From Psettodes erumei (taxonomy: Eukaryota > Chordata > Actinopteri > Pleuronectiformes > Psettodidae): 64,000 nt of DNA. The stretch covers positions 2,874,001-2,938,000 of the forward strand of contig JAFBJZ010000371.1 of NCBI GenBank assembly GCA_016785225.1. The letters are read 5' to 3'. Both the position numbers and the translations under genes were made by a program. Positions within the stretch are counted from its first letter, which is position 1. Each line of letters opens with the position of its first letter. Positions 11,500 to 23,718 of the stretch are shown one piece after another. The notes beneath the pieces were generated by a model. That model ran no database searches. It saw only the letters and a list, made by a program, of their open reading frames with translations, and was not told where the DNA came from.

Positions 11500-12443
11500 A
11501 CAACGCACTTCCGTTTATTCATTTCAAAATAAATCTATTGTTGCCGCTGATCTGTTAAAGCTGCTGCAATTTGAAGTCAAGCATGTAAGTGAAAGTATGT
11601 TTAGTTTTTCAGTAAATATACATATTTCATAAAACTTGTGAAATATGCCAAAACATAATTTTTTGTATCAGTCAGCCAAAATTGGTCTCTGGAACCTACT
11701 TTCAATAATTACCGCACAAAGTTTGATATTGTACGTTGTTTGCAAGCCACGTGACTTCTAATCTATGCAATGCCAAAAAATGTCAGATGCAGAACCTTAG
11801 CTGAAATCATCAGTTGTCTTATTGTGTTTAACCAAAAGTGTTAAAAGTGTAAAAGTGTAAATATTTAGTTTACAAAAAACCAAACCGACATAAAAAGGGC
11901 ATCATGTCATTGAAGAGGGTTGAAAAATATAGTATTATATTGGCCAGTGCTTCGCTATTTTTGCTTCAAAATGACTAAATTATTTGATTCATTGATTGAT
12001 TGAAATGATTATATTTTTGCCCACCAACTAGTCAACTACGTGTTTTAGGTCTAAAACTTTAAAACTTTAAAACTTTAAAACTTTACCTGTATATTTTTAG
12101 TTAATGAAAACGCCATTCTTGCATTATCTATGCGCTCTATTAGTGTTTAAAAAATTGTTGATTTTATTTTGAAGGGAATTTACCTGCTGTTTTCCGTTAA
12201 TTCTAAAAGCCTCTCCGTCCCAACGTTTGCCTCTCGCGACCACTTGAGGCGTACCAACCTGGCTCGAGGGATTGTCCGCTGCTCGCGCGAGGAAGCGGCG
12301 AATGAGGACGAGCATCATGGGAATTGTGGTTTCGCGCGAAGTTTAGCCACCGGCTAACTACCAACTTCTCAACGGCCGTTCCCCACTGCTGTCGCCCATA
12401 ACTTCACAATGCAAAACGGGCTGCGTATAGATGGCGGAGAGCA
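11500..12443. promoter_or_regulatory. Divergent promoter region between fgd6 (-) and vezt (+)
   Basis: The two genes are head to head with about 1.2 kb between start codons. The vezt side is CpG-rich (about 12190-12450). It holds GCATCATGGGAATTGTGGT at 12312-12330, agreeing at 16 of 19 positions with the ZNF143/SIX5-type element GCATGCTGGGAATTGTAGT found in many divergent promoters. An E2F-like palindrome TTCGCGCGAA follows at 12331-12340. TCTCGCGA near 12231 resembles another core-promoter motif. On the fgd6 side an ETS-like ACGGAAGTG lies near 11505-11515 (minus), and a CACGTG E-box sits near 11748. No TATA box is placed to serve either gene. Transcription starts are not visible from sequence alone. 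Confidence 0.6.
12051..12085. repeat. Four tandem copies of AAAACTTT
   Basis: An 8-bp unit is repeated about four times in the fgd6-vezt intergenic region, just outside the CpG-rich part. Confidence 0.9.
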
Positions 12444-12451
12444 ATGACTGA
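12409..12451 (+). promoter_or_regulatory. Two upstream ORFs overlapping the vezt start codon
   Basis: An ATG at 12409 opens a 12-codon frame ending in TGA at 12445-12447, so the stop shares bases with the vezt ATG at 12444. A second ATG at 12431 (in ATGGCGGAG, itself a YY1-like sequence) opens a 6-codon frame ending at 12451, just past the vezt start. If transcription begins upstream of 12409, scanning ribosomes meet both first, so vezt translation would rely on leaky scanning or reinitiation. The start site of the mRNA is inferred, not seen. Confidence 0.5.
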
Positions 12452-15400
12452 GGAGTTCGACGAAGATGTGGTGTTTGAGGTGTGTATCTGCGTGTAGCTT
12501 CTTCATTGAAACTTGTAATGCTTTGTCATACCGCTCCAGATGCGAGTTAAACGCACGGTGCCCGGTCCGGCAACTGCAGCTAGCTTAGCAAGCTAGCAGA
12601 CTTGCTAGTTCCACATAAGCAGCCGTTTGCCCTGTTGCCATGCATTGTCAGTGCGAAACAAATCCACATATTTGGCCGGTGGCTAACTGTGTTTCTGCCA
12701 AGGAGCTTTGGGTGGTCATGGGAGCGGCTGAGCTGGGCCAGTGTGAATAGCTTTTGGTGTTTCATCATTACTGGACTAGTTGCTGGAGGTGGGGTGGGGA
12801 TAACCAGCTCCAATGCGTCGGTTCTGACAACGCACACACACACACATACACACACACACACACAAGTAGCTACATCTGGATGGTGACAACATGAGCTGCG
12901 ACTTCGTGTGACAATGCATGTGAGTAGCATTTTATTGTTTGACTGCTATCTGTCAGGTGTTATGATGGATGACATGATGGATACGTTTCATTAAACTGAA
13001 GATGCTCTTGTGCTGCAGATCAAGCAGCCAAAGAGAAAAGAAAAAAAGAAACACAACACAGAGGCTCACAGTGATATTTTCCCAGCAGCTGGCAGAGAAG
13101 TGGGTCGGACATCTTTTTGGACTAATTCTAGCATGGGATGTTTTTCCCCTCCTCCTTGCTGATTTTATGGCTGATTTGGTTCTCACTGAGCTTTCTCTGT
13201 CCAGGCCAAGAAACGGCATCGCTTCTGTGCGTATCATTCTGCAAGGAGATCGGATTCTAACACGATAACTTGTGCGTACGCTCACTGTGCGGTTTCCATG
13301 CAGGAGAGAGGAATTATGGGGGATCTCAGGCGCATGCAGAGGCTCAGAAGACAGTCCGGGCATTTGTATGAGATGATTTAGTGGTTCACATGTGAAGACA
13401 CTTAGGCTTTACAACATCCCTCCCAGAATAGAAAAGTACGCTGCATGGATAGGGGCGATGGGTGAGGTTGAGGGTGAGGGTGGAGCCTGAACTTCAGCTG
13501 ATGAACGTTGAGGGAAAGTAGACCAGTTCAGCTCAGTGATGCTTTTCCCTCTCTTATCAGCGTTAGGACACCGTTGTTTTCGCTCTTAGAAAAGCTAGGG
13601 AAAAGTCAAGATGGTTGGCAGCTCAGGGAAACCTGATGACCTAATCACCACTTTTTCTCCCTTTCGGCTCCTTTTCCATCCATCAGGCACCATGTTATCC
13701 GTCTCCCGCCCTCCCTGTCGTCCATCATTCCTCCGCTGCCGCTCAGTCTCTCTGCCTCTGCCTCTTTCTCTTTGCAGAACTCTCCTCTTTTCCAGTACCT
13801 GCACGATTTAGGGCACACGGACTTCGAGGCATGTCCAACGGCGTCACAGGAGGAGGAATGTGGCGGACAAGAGGGAGACCTCCCTTCTCCAGACGAAGAC
13901 CGACAGAAAGCTTGGGTGAGTTTCCCCCCTCACTGACACAAATGTCACGCGTGCCACCGCCGCCAGCTCCACCGTTCTCCCCTGAAGAAATTATCCTTTT
14001 TCTTCAGCTAATGGGCTCGCTGATTTAACTGAAACATCAGTCCAAGTTTCATCTCGGAAGCTTTAGCTTTTATTGTCACCAAGGAAAATTTACAGCGACG
14101 TGAAACACAGGCCAACTTGAACACAAACATAGTGAGATACATAACAAATGTAAAACTCATGCAAAGCAAACACACATAAGATAATTTAACAATGAAAGTA
14201 GGCTAATATGACTCAACAGACTAACTAGACATTTGTGAGCATTGGTTTGTGATGCCCCTTTAAATTTCTTGAGACCTGGTTATTCTTTAGACCAGTCACA
14301 AATAGCTATCATATTTAATCTAATAGTCTACTTAACAGAGCCAGTGAACTTTATCAAACACAACTGTAAATGTGCCAGAATGCTGTTTTGCATCCAAAGT
14401 CCCAGGACACTTTGAAATAGGTGATAAAATGGCTATAAAAATAATAAAATAATGAATGTTTTTAAGGATCAGTTACTTTATTAGATAAAATAATAGAGAA
14501 AACTGTCTGCAGATTAATCCAGAATGAAAATAATCATCAGCTGTCATCCCAGGTGAATCGATGAACCGTTTTAAGTTGTAGATTATATAATACAAATAAT
14601 CAAATAAAATGTCTCAGTCAGCCGTGACCTCACCTGGTCCCTCCCGGTCCCTGTCACCCTCCATTATTTTCATTTCAGATTATCTGTAGCCCGGACGCGG
14701 GTCATTGTGTGTGTCCGTGTGCATGCGTGTTTCTCTGTGTTTAACTTGTGCAGTCAGACAGAAGACAATTAATTTGGACTATTGACTCACAACATATTGG
14801 CACACGAACAGCCACAGACAGTCAAATTGTACGCTGGTTTTTCATGCGTCACCTCAGTCAGGCGAGATTAGGGAGACATGGCGAGACGCAGCGCTGCCTA
14901 CACACGGACACAGGTAGTTTGTGTTGCATGTTCTTTACTCTGTGAGCACACGCGCTGCAGATTCCTTTTTGAAGGCCTCTCCCTCTCTCGCCTCTCGCTC
15001 CTTCTGTCGTGCCGATTTTAGAAGCGATAGCCCAAATGTGATTACTGAGGCTGACTCTGCTTTCACTCTGACGTTATTCCTTTTGCAAACTGCGCGTGTG
15101 TGTGCGTGTCTTCTGCTCAAATTCACACGTTTTTTTTTTTTTTTTTTTAATGGACCTGCGCGCACTTCAGCTCTGCATTCACAGGATTAAAACTGTGAAC
15201 TTCTAATTTGCGCTGGCATTAATCTGATAGCTGGTGACGGCGCGCGAGAGCCGACCTGGGATTCAGCTGATCGAATGAAGCTTCCTGGGAAGCTGAGAGT
15301 CACATGACTGTCATCCTCCCCTTGCCACCCCCCACCCCCCCACCCCCTTGCGACGGGAAGCGGCACTGTGTTTTCTCCAGGCAGGAACTTTCCGTATGTG

Positions 15401-18400
15401 TCACGCTTCCTCTCTGCGCTGTTGTTCTAAGGAGTTAAGGAAGATGAGGGAGTCGGATGAGACAGGAACGCTTTCGGGTCGTCCCTGGTTTTCCTGGAGC
15501 CCGGAGAAAGTCGGAACCGAGACGAATACCTTGTTCACGCTGACAGATCACGGTTTAATTCTCATTCCAAGTAAAGGGCCAAACTGTGCTATCATTTGTG
15601 GGGAACGTCCCTGACCCGATTTGCTTTTGGAGGCTGTGTAAATGACTCTGTATATTTATAAAGGTTTATTACGCAACACAGAGGCGGCATTGTTGTCCAA
15701 AAGCTATTGCAAAGTCTGCTGGTTGGAAGCCATCGCCCTCGTTGACTGCCTTAGCTTGTGAATGTAAAGGACTTCAATTGTAGCCCCAGGTGTATATTTG
15801 TGTACATCTGAGTATGAAGCCTCTGGAATTCAGTGGTAAAATAGATTTTTTCCCAAATAAATAAAGCTGAAATAAAATGTGGGTCTCATGAGGTGTGAGA
15901 TAAGACACTGTTGTACAGAAATTTTGCACATCGGACACTGGAAGGATGAAAGCAGCCTCTTTTAACGTTTACATTTTATAGAACTATATTTTCCTAGTGT
16001 AGTTCTTACTCTGTGGTGCCTGAGCGAATTAGTGAACACAGGCGTGAACAGGAGAACCGCTTCTAATCAACCAGTATGTAAACAGGTACGCAGCCTTTCT
16101 CCTCTCCTCCAGTCAGGAGCTGAAACAACGAATTGATTCATCTAACTGCAGAAAATGAATCTGCAGCTATTTTCATAATGGAAGGAGACATTTTTAAGCA
16201 AGCCCAACATTTCTGCTTCTCCAAACTGAGGATTTGTTGCTGTTCTGTCATATCTGATGTAAAAACTGAATATCTGGTGGAAATAACTGGGATTGAAATC
16301 ATCCGGTGGAACCTTATTTGCCTGGTTAATTTGCTCATACTGCACAGGCTGTACACTGTACACAGCTGTACACACTTACTTTTAGCCAGTACTTAAACGT
16401 GCACACAGCGCACACTGGCACTCCCTCTCTTTTAATCTTTTAATCTAATTTAATCTTTTTTGCTCGTAGCGTTGCGGCGAGTGATTATTTTCATCACTGA
16501 TTAATCTGTACATGTTGTTTTTTTTTTTTAATTGTTTCGTGACAAAATTAATTCACTGTCCCTCCCAACTTCCCAAAGCCCCTTGTAAAGTATTTATATT
16601 CCTTTTGTTTACTCTGGTTACAGTACATTTGCTATATATATATATAAAAACAGGTGAAACTGGAGTCTTGAATGTTAATAGCGTGGATTAAACAACTGAT
16701 AGTTTCAGCAGCGTTTATTGTACCAATAAGGCACCTGTGCATTAATCTGTACATGGTTTACATCACCTCTGTGCAAGCATCAGCTGGGGATTTGCTGCTT
16801 TGACAACAGAGAGACGACTCCACTGAGTTGTGGCCTACTTTGAGACTACACACACACACACAGAGTGTCGGCTGAGACCGACGGCCAGTGTGGTGTGAGA
16901 ATGGCCAGTCCTGAAGCTCAGTCTCCAATCAGTAATCAATACAACTGCAGCCTTTACACTAATAACCCCCCCACCCCCCAGGAAAGGGTCAGCGTGCAGG
17001 CTGCCCAGTCTGGATCAATAAACCCCGTGCTTTTGACACGAATGGGAACACACACACGTGTTACACATTTCACAGGATTGTTGTAATGCAGATTTCTGCT
17101 GGATCCTCTGTTTTTTGGGGGCTTTTTTTTCCCTTATAACTAAAAAGATAAAGTAAATGTTCCGACACAAAAACATCTGTTAAAGTCCCATTTGTGGAAA
17201 CAAAGACTTTCAGTGATGCCACAAAAAAGCTGGAAGCGGATTAGTGAACAGTAGATCCTATTCACGATTAGGCTCTGCACGGTTTAGAATTTGGTGCGTA
17301 AGCTCCTCGCGGTCGGGAGGAAAACTTGCAACGTTTTGCAAAGCTCGAGGTTCGCTCTGCAGCCGAAGCACGACGGGCGTGAAGCTCGGAGCGCTCACGG
17401 CGGGATTCTCCAGCGCCGGGAACTACTGAGAGTCCCGGGAAGCACGCAGAAACGGGTGTTTGTGTGGAGTGTCTGCAGCGTCTCCAATGAAAGGCAGACA
17501 AAACCAAAAGAGCCCCTCCCTTTCTTTGAAAGGGTAAAAAGTCTGACATTTTATTGATGCCCAAAATGTAAACACTCGGTCATAATTCCAAAGTAGAAAT
17601 TCTGCAAAGTGAACGGCGGTGATGTGGTTTTCGTGCCACAGTGGAGCTATGTGAAACGGGGGGGGTTGCATGTTTTACAAACACACATTGCACTTATTGT
17701 CGTTGCCTGAAAGAGCGTGTCTCCTGGGATACTCCTTTTGACCGCGAGCGAGTGTTCATGCACACTTGTTATGCACTCAAGGATAGAGGAAACGCAGCGA
17801 AATGACTCGGAAGAGCCGCGGGTGAATCATTCTGTGTTTTAATACGGAGTGTATTTCAACTTCAGCGATCCCCCCCGGGGCTGCAAAACAGTGGAGGGGA
17901 ATGAAGCTACGACGGAGCTCCTGCTCAGCTGACTTTATTGTAATCTTTACCCTGTGTGTGATGTTGCAGGGAGGGCCGTTATGGAGACTGGCTGAGGCCC
18001 TGTGGAGATGGAGCCCGATCCGCCAGGCGGCGGCATCTCAAAAGCTGGAGCAGCAGCTGGTACGGAGAATGGGAAACGGAAAGGAATGCTGGCACTAAAA
18101 TGTTTTATTTTGAAAGCGTTTTAAAGAAAAGCTTTTCTTTTTCCCTTCCCTCTCGCAGGACTGCGTGTTCGGCCAGTACTCGGTGAGCTGCATCTTGGAC
18201 CAGGACGTGCTGCTGCAGGAGGACGTGGAGCTGATCGAGCTGCTCGACCCGAGCCTGCTCACGGTCGCCTCCTCGCCCTCTGGCTCACCCGGCCGAGCGA
18301 GCGCCCTGCCCAGACCGAGCCTCATCGCCAGGCCCTCCCTATGGTACATAGTCAGCAGAGAAACACAGACGTGTAGAGTGGATAGGCAAGATAACTGGAA

Positions 18401-21400
18401 GCAAAAGTTTCTTAAATATTCTAAGTTGCAAGTAAAATGCACTGAACTTTTTTTTTTTTTTAAGTACATGTCTTCCCAAAGTCCATGCTCGTTGATTTTG
18501 ATTTTGGGTTTTGTAACCAACGATGGAAATCATAAGTTATAAAGTCTATGTAACATTACTGTTTCTTGTGAATCTCTTGTGAGTGGTGACTTCATGAAAA
18601 TCTTAGATTGCTTTTTTTTCAGGCATGACAAAGCTGCTCCAGAACCACAGTGTCACAGCTGTCTCTCCTCTCCTCTCTCAGGGACATGGCGGGGCTGGTC
18701 GGCCTGGCCGCGGTGCTGCTGGGTCTCTGCTCCGCTTCTGAGGGGCTCTGGTCCCTGGCCGCGGCCCCGTGGGGCCTGGCCCTGCTGGGCTGGGTGGGGC
18801 TGAGGGGCGTCGCGCTGTGGAGACAGGGCCGCATGCAGCGGGCCGTCCACGCCAGGGCCACTCAGCTCCAGACCCTGGTCCACAACGGCAAGACCCTGAC
18901 CGGCCTGTCTCGCAAGGCCCTGCGCCTGGTGCAGGAGACCGAGGTCATCTCCCGGGGGTTCACCCTGTAAGTGTGCCTGCTTTTGCATCTACCTGCCGAT
19001 CGCCCCCCGCCTGAACTCATAACCCGCCATTTCTCCAGCTGTCCCCGCTTCATCCAAGCCTGCTCAGTCCATCCCCTCTTTCGTTGGCACTGTGTTAATT
19101 AACCTACGTCCTCAGCTAGTTTGTCTTTGTCTAGTTATTTGTTGCATTAGTTCTTGTTTCAGACTACCAGTAAATCAATACAGTACATGTGATGCTACAG
19201 CAGTCAGTTATCTTAGCTTAGCATAAAGACTGGAATCGGGGGGGAACGGCTAGCGTGACCACCTCTTGCTTTTCCTCATAGGCTTTAAACAAAAGATGTG
19301 TAAAAACTGCTCATCAGATAAATTAAGATTGAGAATCATTTTTAGTCTTTATGTGAAGCCAAGCTAATCGGCTTTTCTATCAATCTTATCATCTCATTCC
19401 CAAAAAAGAGAATAGGCATATTTGCCAAAGTGATTCCTTTAACACCGTGTCAGATAGTCTTGTTTACAGCCTGGTAGTGTAACATGCCTGTGTCGTGTTC
19501 ACGTCCGAACCTCGTCTCCGTTCTGTCACATAGCGACCGTCTCGTGTGTCGTCTTTAGCGGTTGTGGTGTTCAATGTTGTATGTGTGTGTGCGTGTGTGC
19601 GTGTGTGTGCCCCCCTGCCTCTCTGGGACGTCTCCACAGTTGTATCACATTTCACTTGTCAAGTCTGCTCGACAGGGTGAGTGCGGCCAGCTCCTTTAGC
19701 AGGGCGGGGCCCGGGGCGGTGCCGCGCGGCCAGCAGCTGATCGGACTGAGGAAGGCCCTGTACCGGGCGCTCCGCTCGGCCTTCAGAGCCTCTCGCAGGG
19801 CCACCTGTCACATGCTCAAGGCATATCCTTCACCTGCAGAGAACTTCAGAACTCAGTGGGCCTTCTTTTTGTAATGGCACGGAGAAAGACGAGCCAAGGA
19901 CGTATGACTTGTCATAAACTTCCACCTTAAATTTTCAAATATCTCAAGTTGAAGAAGGCTTACCACATTTTTTTAAAAAAGTGTCTGTGTCTTCAGGTTA
20001 TATATCTTTGGAGGGGGAGGAAAATCTGTTCAAGGGAAAATGAGGTTAAGAGCATTAATAAACAGGAGGAGAACTGGGTAAAAAAAAAAAAACAACCTCA
20101 AATAAAATATGCAGATGTAGAAGCACGTTGTTTTCCGTGAAGTGCGACGTGCCCTTGACTCCTTCCAACATTTCCCCTGAGCTCGGAGATCGACAATGTG
20201 ACCAACTACGTGTCTGCGGTGCCCTTGAAGGAGCTGGGTCTCGGGCTGGGCGTCGAGCACCTGGGCGACGAGCAGGCCCAGGAGCTGACGGACGACTACA
20301 GCCTGCCTGCCCTGAAGGTAAGGCCCGAATCCCCCTAACCAGCTCCTCTGCTGTCCACCTTTGTGCTTAGTATCTTGCAAACACTTCCTCTTTTGTCAGA
20401 TGGCCTAATTTCTTTGAGCTTCGAGTAAGGTGATAGTGTAACAAGAACGCTTATTCATGCGCAGACCCCAGTTTTCTTCTTGAAGTAAAAAGCCTGAACA
20501 GCTAAAAGACTATGTCAAAGGAAAAGAGGAAAGAGCAGTGCCGGTCATATGATAAAAGTCTGCAAACAGGATGTTATTAAGCTGGGCTTCCACGGGTTTG
20601 TCCTCCTGTAGATGCTGTTCCAGCTGTGGGTGGGGCAGAGCTCTGAATGTTTCCGCCGACTGGCCCTCCTACTGTCCCCGCACCGAATCGAGGATCCGGG
20701 CGAGGGTGCGTTCAAAGGCAAAACCGCCGCTTCCCCTCCTTCGCCCCCGCTGCACCGCTCCATCGTCGCGGTGACCGAGCCCCTGCATCACGCCCTGGCC
20801 GGCTGCCTCGGCGAAGTGCAGCGCAGCTACGACTTCCACCGGCACTTTGAAACCCAGTCGAGGGCGACGGGCTCCGACAGGACCGGGCGAGCCAGGGAGA
20901 AGTGCCGGGAGCTCAACACCCTGCACACGTCCATCCGAAGCCTGCAGCTGCACCTGAAGGCCCTGCTCAGCGAGTGAGATTCTCACACACACACACACAC
21001 ACATATAAAAACCCTGTGACCGGCCTGGTTCTCCACCTCCCATAAGATAAGATGAGACTTTAATAATCAGTGTGGTGAAACTGGGTCACTGCACCAGCAG
21101 CGCAGCTGTAATACATAGTCAGGGAAAGCAAAAGCACATACGGGCATCGAAAGTGACGTTTAAAGGAGGCTGTAGGAATGCATGGATTAAATGTAAGGAG
21201 AACTGCAAATGTTCTACAGTGTGCCAGGTTACAACTGTAACTTTAGTAAGGTAAGTAAAGATATAGACTGTACATCGCCGTACCAATGAAAACATGAAAG
21301 TTGTTCAATGCCAAAATCATTCAGAAATGACATGAATGTAAAATGTCTCCGACGCGGTCAGGATGATCATCCTGGAGGACGACCTGGAGAAGCTGATGGT

Positions 21401-23718
21401 GTCCAAGGAGCTGACGGAGCTGACATGCGAGGGCTACCAGGACCTCAGCGAGCGGCTGCGTCAGCTGCAGCCGCACATGCAGGCCAGCGCCGGCTGCTGG
21501 GAGGACACCGTCTGCCAGGTGGAGCGCATGCTGAGGCGGGCCAACGCCTGCCCCGGTGAGCAAACACCCGACACGCGCGGAACTTCCTCGTGTTTCCGAA
21601 TGTTTGCTTTATTGCTTTCAGAGTGCAAGTTTTAAAAAGGCGAGTTCTACGTGAGAGAATGCAGGAGTAAGTCAGGCATTTTACCAGCAGTAATGCTAAC
21701 AATAAAACTGTAAAAACAATAACCAGACATTTTAATCCAAATAAAAACAACAGGTTCTTTATTAGTCATAAAATCAGCAGTTTAATTGGGTTGTGGGTCA
21801 TGGCTGCTTTACATGTTAAGCTCAGATCTTTACCGGGTACTTGTAGCTTCAGCGCTTGTTATTCATTTAGTTTGCCCCACACGTCAGCCCGTGTTCCCAC
21901 AATGCCCTAAAATAGCCAAAACAAAGCAGTGACACCCTCTTTAGGGGTCTATCGGTTTCCACGTATACAGTGGGCCTAATTTTAGCACAGACTTCCTCCT
22001 TCCTTTACCATGACTCAAGACCATCGGCAGTCTTCGAGGAAGTAGCTGCTCCAGAATCTAGGGCAAGGAACGGCCCGAGCTCCGCCGCCAGGTGGCCGTC
22101 GCAGTAACGTAAGCTCGCACCATCTCCGCAGGTAATGCCGACGGCGTGGAGCAGTGCGGCACTCCCGTCGCTGAGATTCCTGCCCCTCCTCCCTCGTACC
22201 CCCTGATCCTGGACAGAGACCCGGTGCCGGAGGAGCTGGTGAGATCAGATGTCCCCCTTCCACCCAACATCCATTTACACCTAAAGTCCCTCACCACAGT
22301 CAGGATTTCTGTGTGGCCTTGAAAACTGACATTAAATACCTCGCCTCACCCATTTCCCATCCTCACGATGTCGCCCCGTCGCCGATCTCTCCCTCCGCTT
22401 TCGTTCGACCAGGAGTGGGAGGCCTACGTGTCGGACTCGGACTCGGACGGCGAAGGCAGAGGGTCTTGGTCCGACATGTTGTCACCGGAGGAACGGGAGG
22501 GTCAGCGGCGGGAGAGGGAGGAGTCCCGTCGCGTCCTGTCCGAGCTAAAGGCTGTGCTGGGCTTCCGCGCGTCGGAGGGGGAGAGGATGAAGAGGAAGCA
22601 GCTGCTCTTCAACGACCAAGGTCTGCGCTGGCAGTGCTGATATTTTTGGAATGAGGCCGGTTTTATCTGGAGCGTGCCTCAGGATGATAAAATCTGCTCA
22701 CGTATTCTTTTGGTAAATCCAGTCAAAATGATGCATCTTGATGATGCAATGTTATTTAAAAAGTGAACTGAATGTGGTAATCAATAATTCATGATGACCC
22801 CCCTGCTTTTAAGTACTGCTTCTCCTCTTAATGTCATGTCTTTTATGAAAGGTGACATTTTAACTACTGTTTTTTTTTTTATTGTTGATTAAGTTGTAGA
22901 TAATTTTCTCTGTGAATTGTTCTTGTTTATGGAGAAAAGAAAATATTTCCATTTGAAAAGCTGGAATCAGGGTTGATAACAATGAGACTGTCTGAAACCA
23001 GTATCACACATAAAGAGGGAAAGTCTGTTTTTCCTGATACCCAGATGGCCCTGGATAAAATAGCAGCATCATATTGTTTCATCAGATAAAAGATGACAGC
23101 TTTTTCCATAAATCATTGTGAGTTGAACCAGAAATGATATATTTCTTCCTTTTTCTTGCAGCTGCTGTGACGCCTTCAGCTTGCCGTGAGAGTTCAGACC
23201 CCGCCGCCCAACCGTCAGACGCTCCGACCTCTGTAGGTGCGTTAGAAACTGCCGATGAAGAAGGAAACCACCTATCGGAGCGTTCGGCAGGAAACGAAGG
23301 GGAGGAAGGGGAAGGAAAAGACGGCAGGGTGAGGCCTGACCCCTCCGCTGAGCCGGCGCTGGAGTTCAGCTGCGGTATGGAGGCGGAGGGCGGGGAGCTG
23401 GGAGGGAGCTCCGTCTGCTCCAGGGGAGGCGGTGGAGCGTCCGAGGTGCACCAGTACGACGGGGTCCCGGAGGACGGCGAGTCCCAGAACGGCCTGGACT
23501 GCTTCCTGAAGCCCAGGGCCCCCGCTGTCTCCGTGATGGACAGACTGACGGAGCTCCACGGCTCGGAGGCCCTCAGCTTCAGCTCCGCCCTCGCCGCTCA
23601 GGTGGCGGCGCGCTCGCACTCGCTCATCAACATGGAGGAGCAGACGTTCGGAGACGACGGGGAGGACGAGGAGGACGGAGAGGAGGAGAGCGACAGACGG
23701 ACCCCCGAGGAGGACTAA
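12444..23718 (+). CDS. vezt: Vezatin, complete coding region in 12 exons
   Basis: Vezatin is a membrane protein of adherens junctions that links myosin VIIA to the cadherin-catenin complex. Exons: 12444-12479, 13778-13915, 17970-18059, 18159-18343, 18682-18966, 19676-19822, 20170-20317, 20612-20973, 21362-21555, 22132-22238, 22413-22620, 23162-23718. They sum to 2457 nt (818 aa; human 779). The start [12 protein letters not shown] matches human MTPEFDEEVVFE. Landmarks include [15 protein letters not shown], two hydrophobic segments, [42 protein letters not shown] and [16 protein letters not shown]. The C-terminus is strongly acidic. Eleven introns have consistent phases; intron 6 is an AT-AC intron. 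Two upstream ORFs overlap the ATG. Identity is secure. Confidence 0.97.
12480..13777 (+). other. vezt intron 1
   Basis: This is intron sequence with a GCTAGC/TTAGC-rich cluster just after the promoter (12578-12607) and an interrupted (CA)n at 12832-12864. The rest shows no gene or recognisable element. Confidence 0.55.
13916..17969 (+). other. vezt intron 2
   Basis: This is the largest vezt intron, 4.05 kb. A stretch at about 14056-14200 (TTTTATTGTCACCAAGG then AAATTTACAGC) looks like the 3' tail of a fish non-LTR element. It also has a T-run near 15130-15148, (TA)n near 16633 and a short CA tract at 16851. I recognise no coding sequence. Confidence 0.5.
14050..14200 (-). repeat. Probable non-LTR retrotransposon tail in vezt intron 2
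   Basis: The sequence TTTTATTGTCACCAAGGAAA followed by TTTACAGC resembles the end region of teleost LINE/SINE elements, read here from the 3' end on the plus strand. The body is too diverged for a family call and the boundaries are approximate. Confidence 0.35.
18682..18966 (+). CDS. vezt: vezt exon 5, membrane-spanning exon
   Basis: This 285-nt exon encodes the hydrophobic hairpin of vezatin. A first segment reads [15 protein letters not shown] and a second [18 protein letters not shown], with only a short polar break between. After it come a basic stretch ([14 protein letters not shown]) and [16 protein letters not shown], nearly identical to human [16 protein letters not shown]. The exon opens by completing the Trp codon left by exon 4 and ends two bases into a Leu codon before gtaagt. 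In a region of otherwise modest GC it is notably GC-rich. Confidence 0.93.
19205..19330. repeat. Teleost interspersed repeat containing TTAGCTTAGCATAAAGACTGG
   Basis: The run CTTAGCTTAGCATAAAGACTGG, then a G-run and ACGGCTAGC, is the signature of a short repeat scattered widely in fish genomes; a degraded copy lies near 33270-33340. Class and ends are unresolved. It sits in vezt intron 5. Confidence 0.5.
19823..20169 (+). other. U12-type AT-AC intron of vezt
   Basis: The intron begins ATATCCTT right after ...AAG GC and ends in AC at 20168-20169. A branch-site match CCCTTGACT stands at 20152-20160, with the branch A about 11 nt before the 3' end. These are the three hallmarks of minor-spliceosome AT-AC introns. 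Joining the flanks gives [17 protein letters not shown], in line with human MLKNYPLNSESDNVTNY. Using GT-AG sites instead adds residues that break that alignment. Confidence 0.9.
21041..21260 (-). repeat. Probable LINE/SINE tail in vezt intron 8
   Basis: AGATAAGATGAGACTTTAATAA followed by GGTGAAACTGGGTCACTGC and CACCAGCAGCGCAGC is a diverged form of the teleost non-LTR 3' tail (usual form ...GGGATTAATAAAGT then a simple repeat, here reversed). Only the tail is recognisable. The copy at 27091-27320 belongs to the same general type. Confidence 0.45.
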
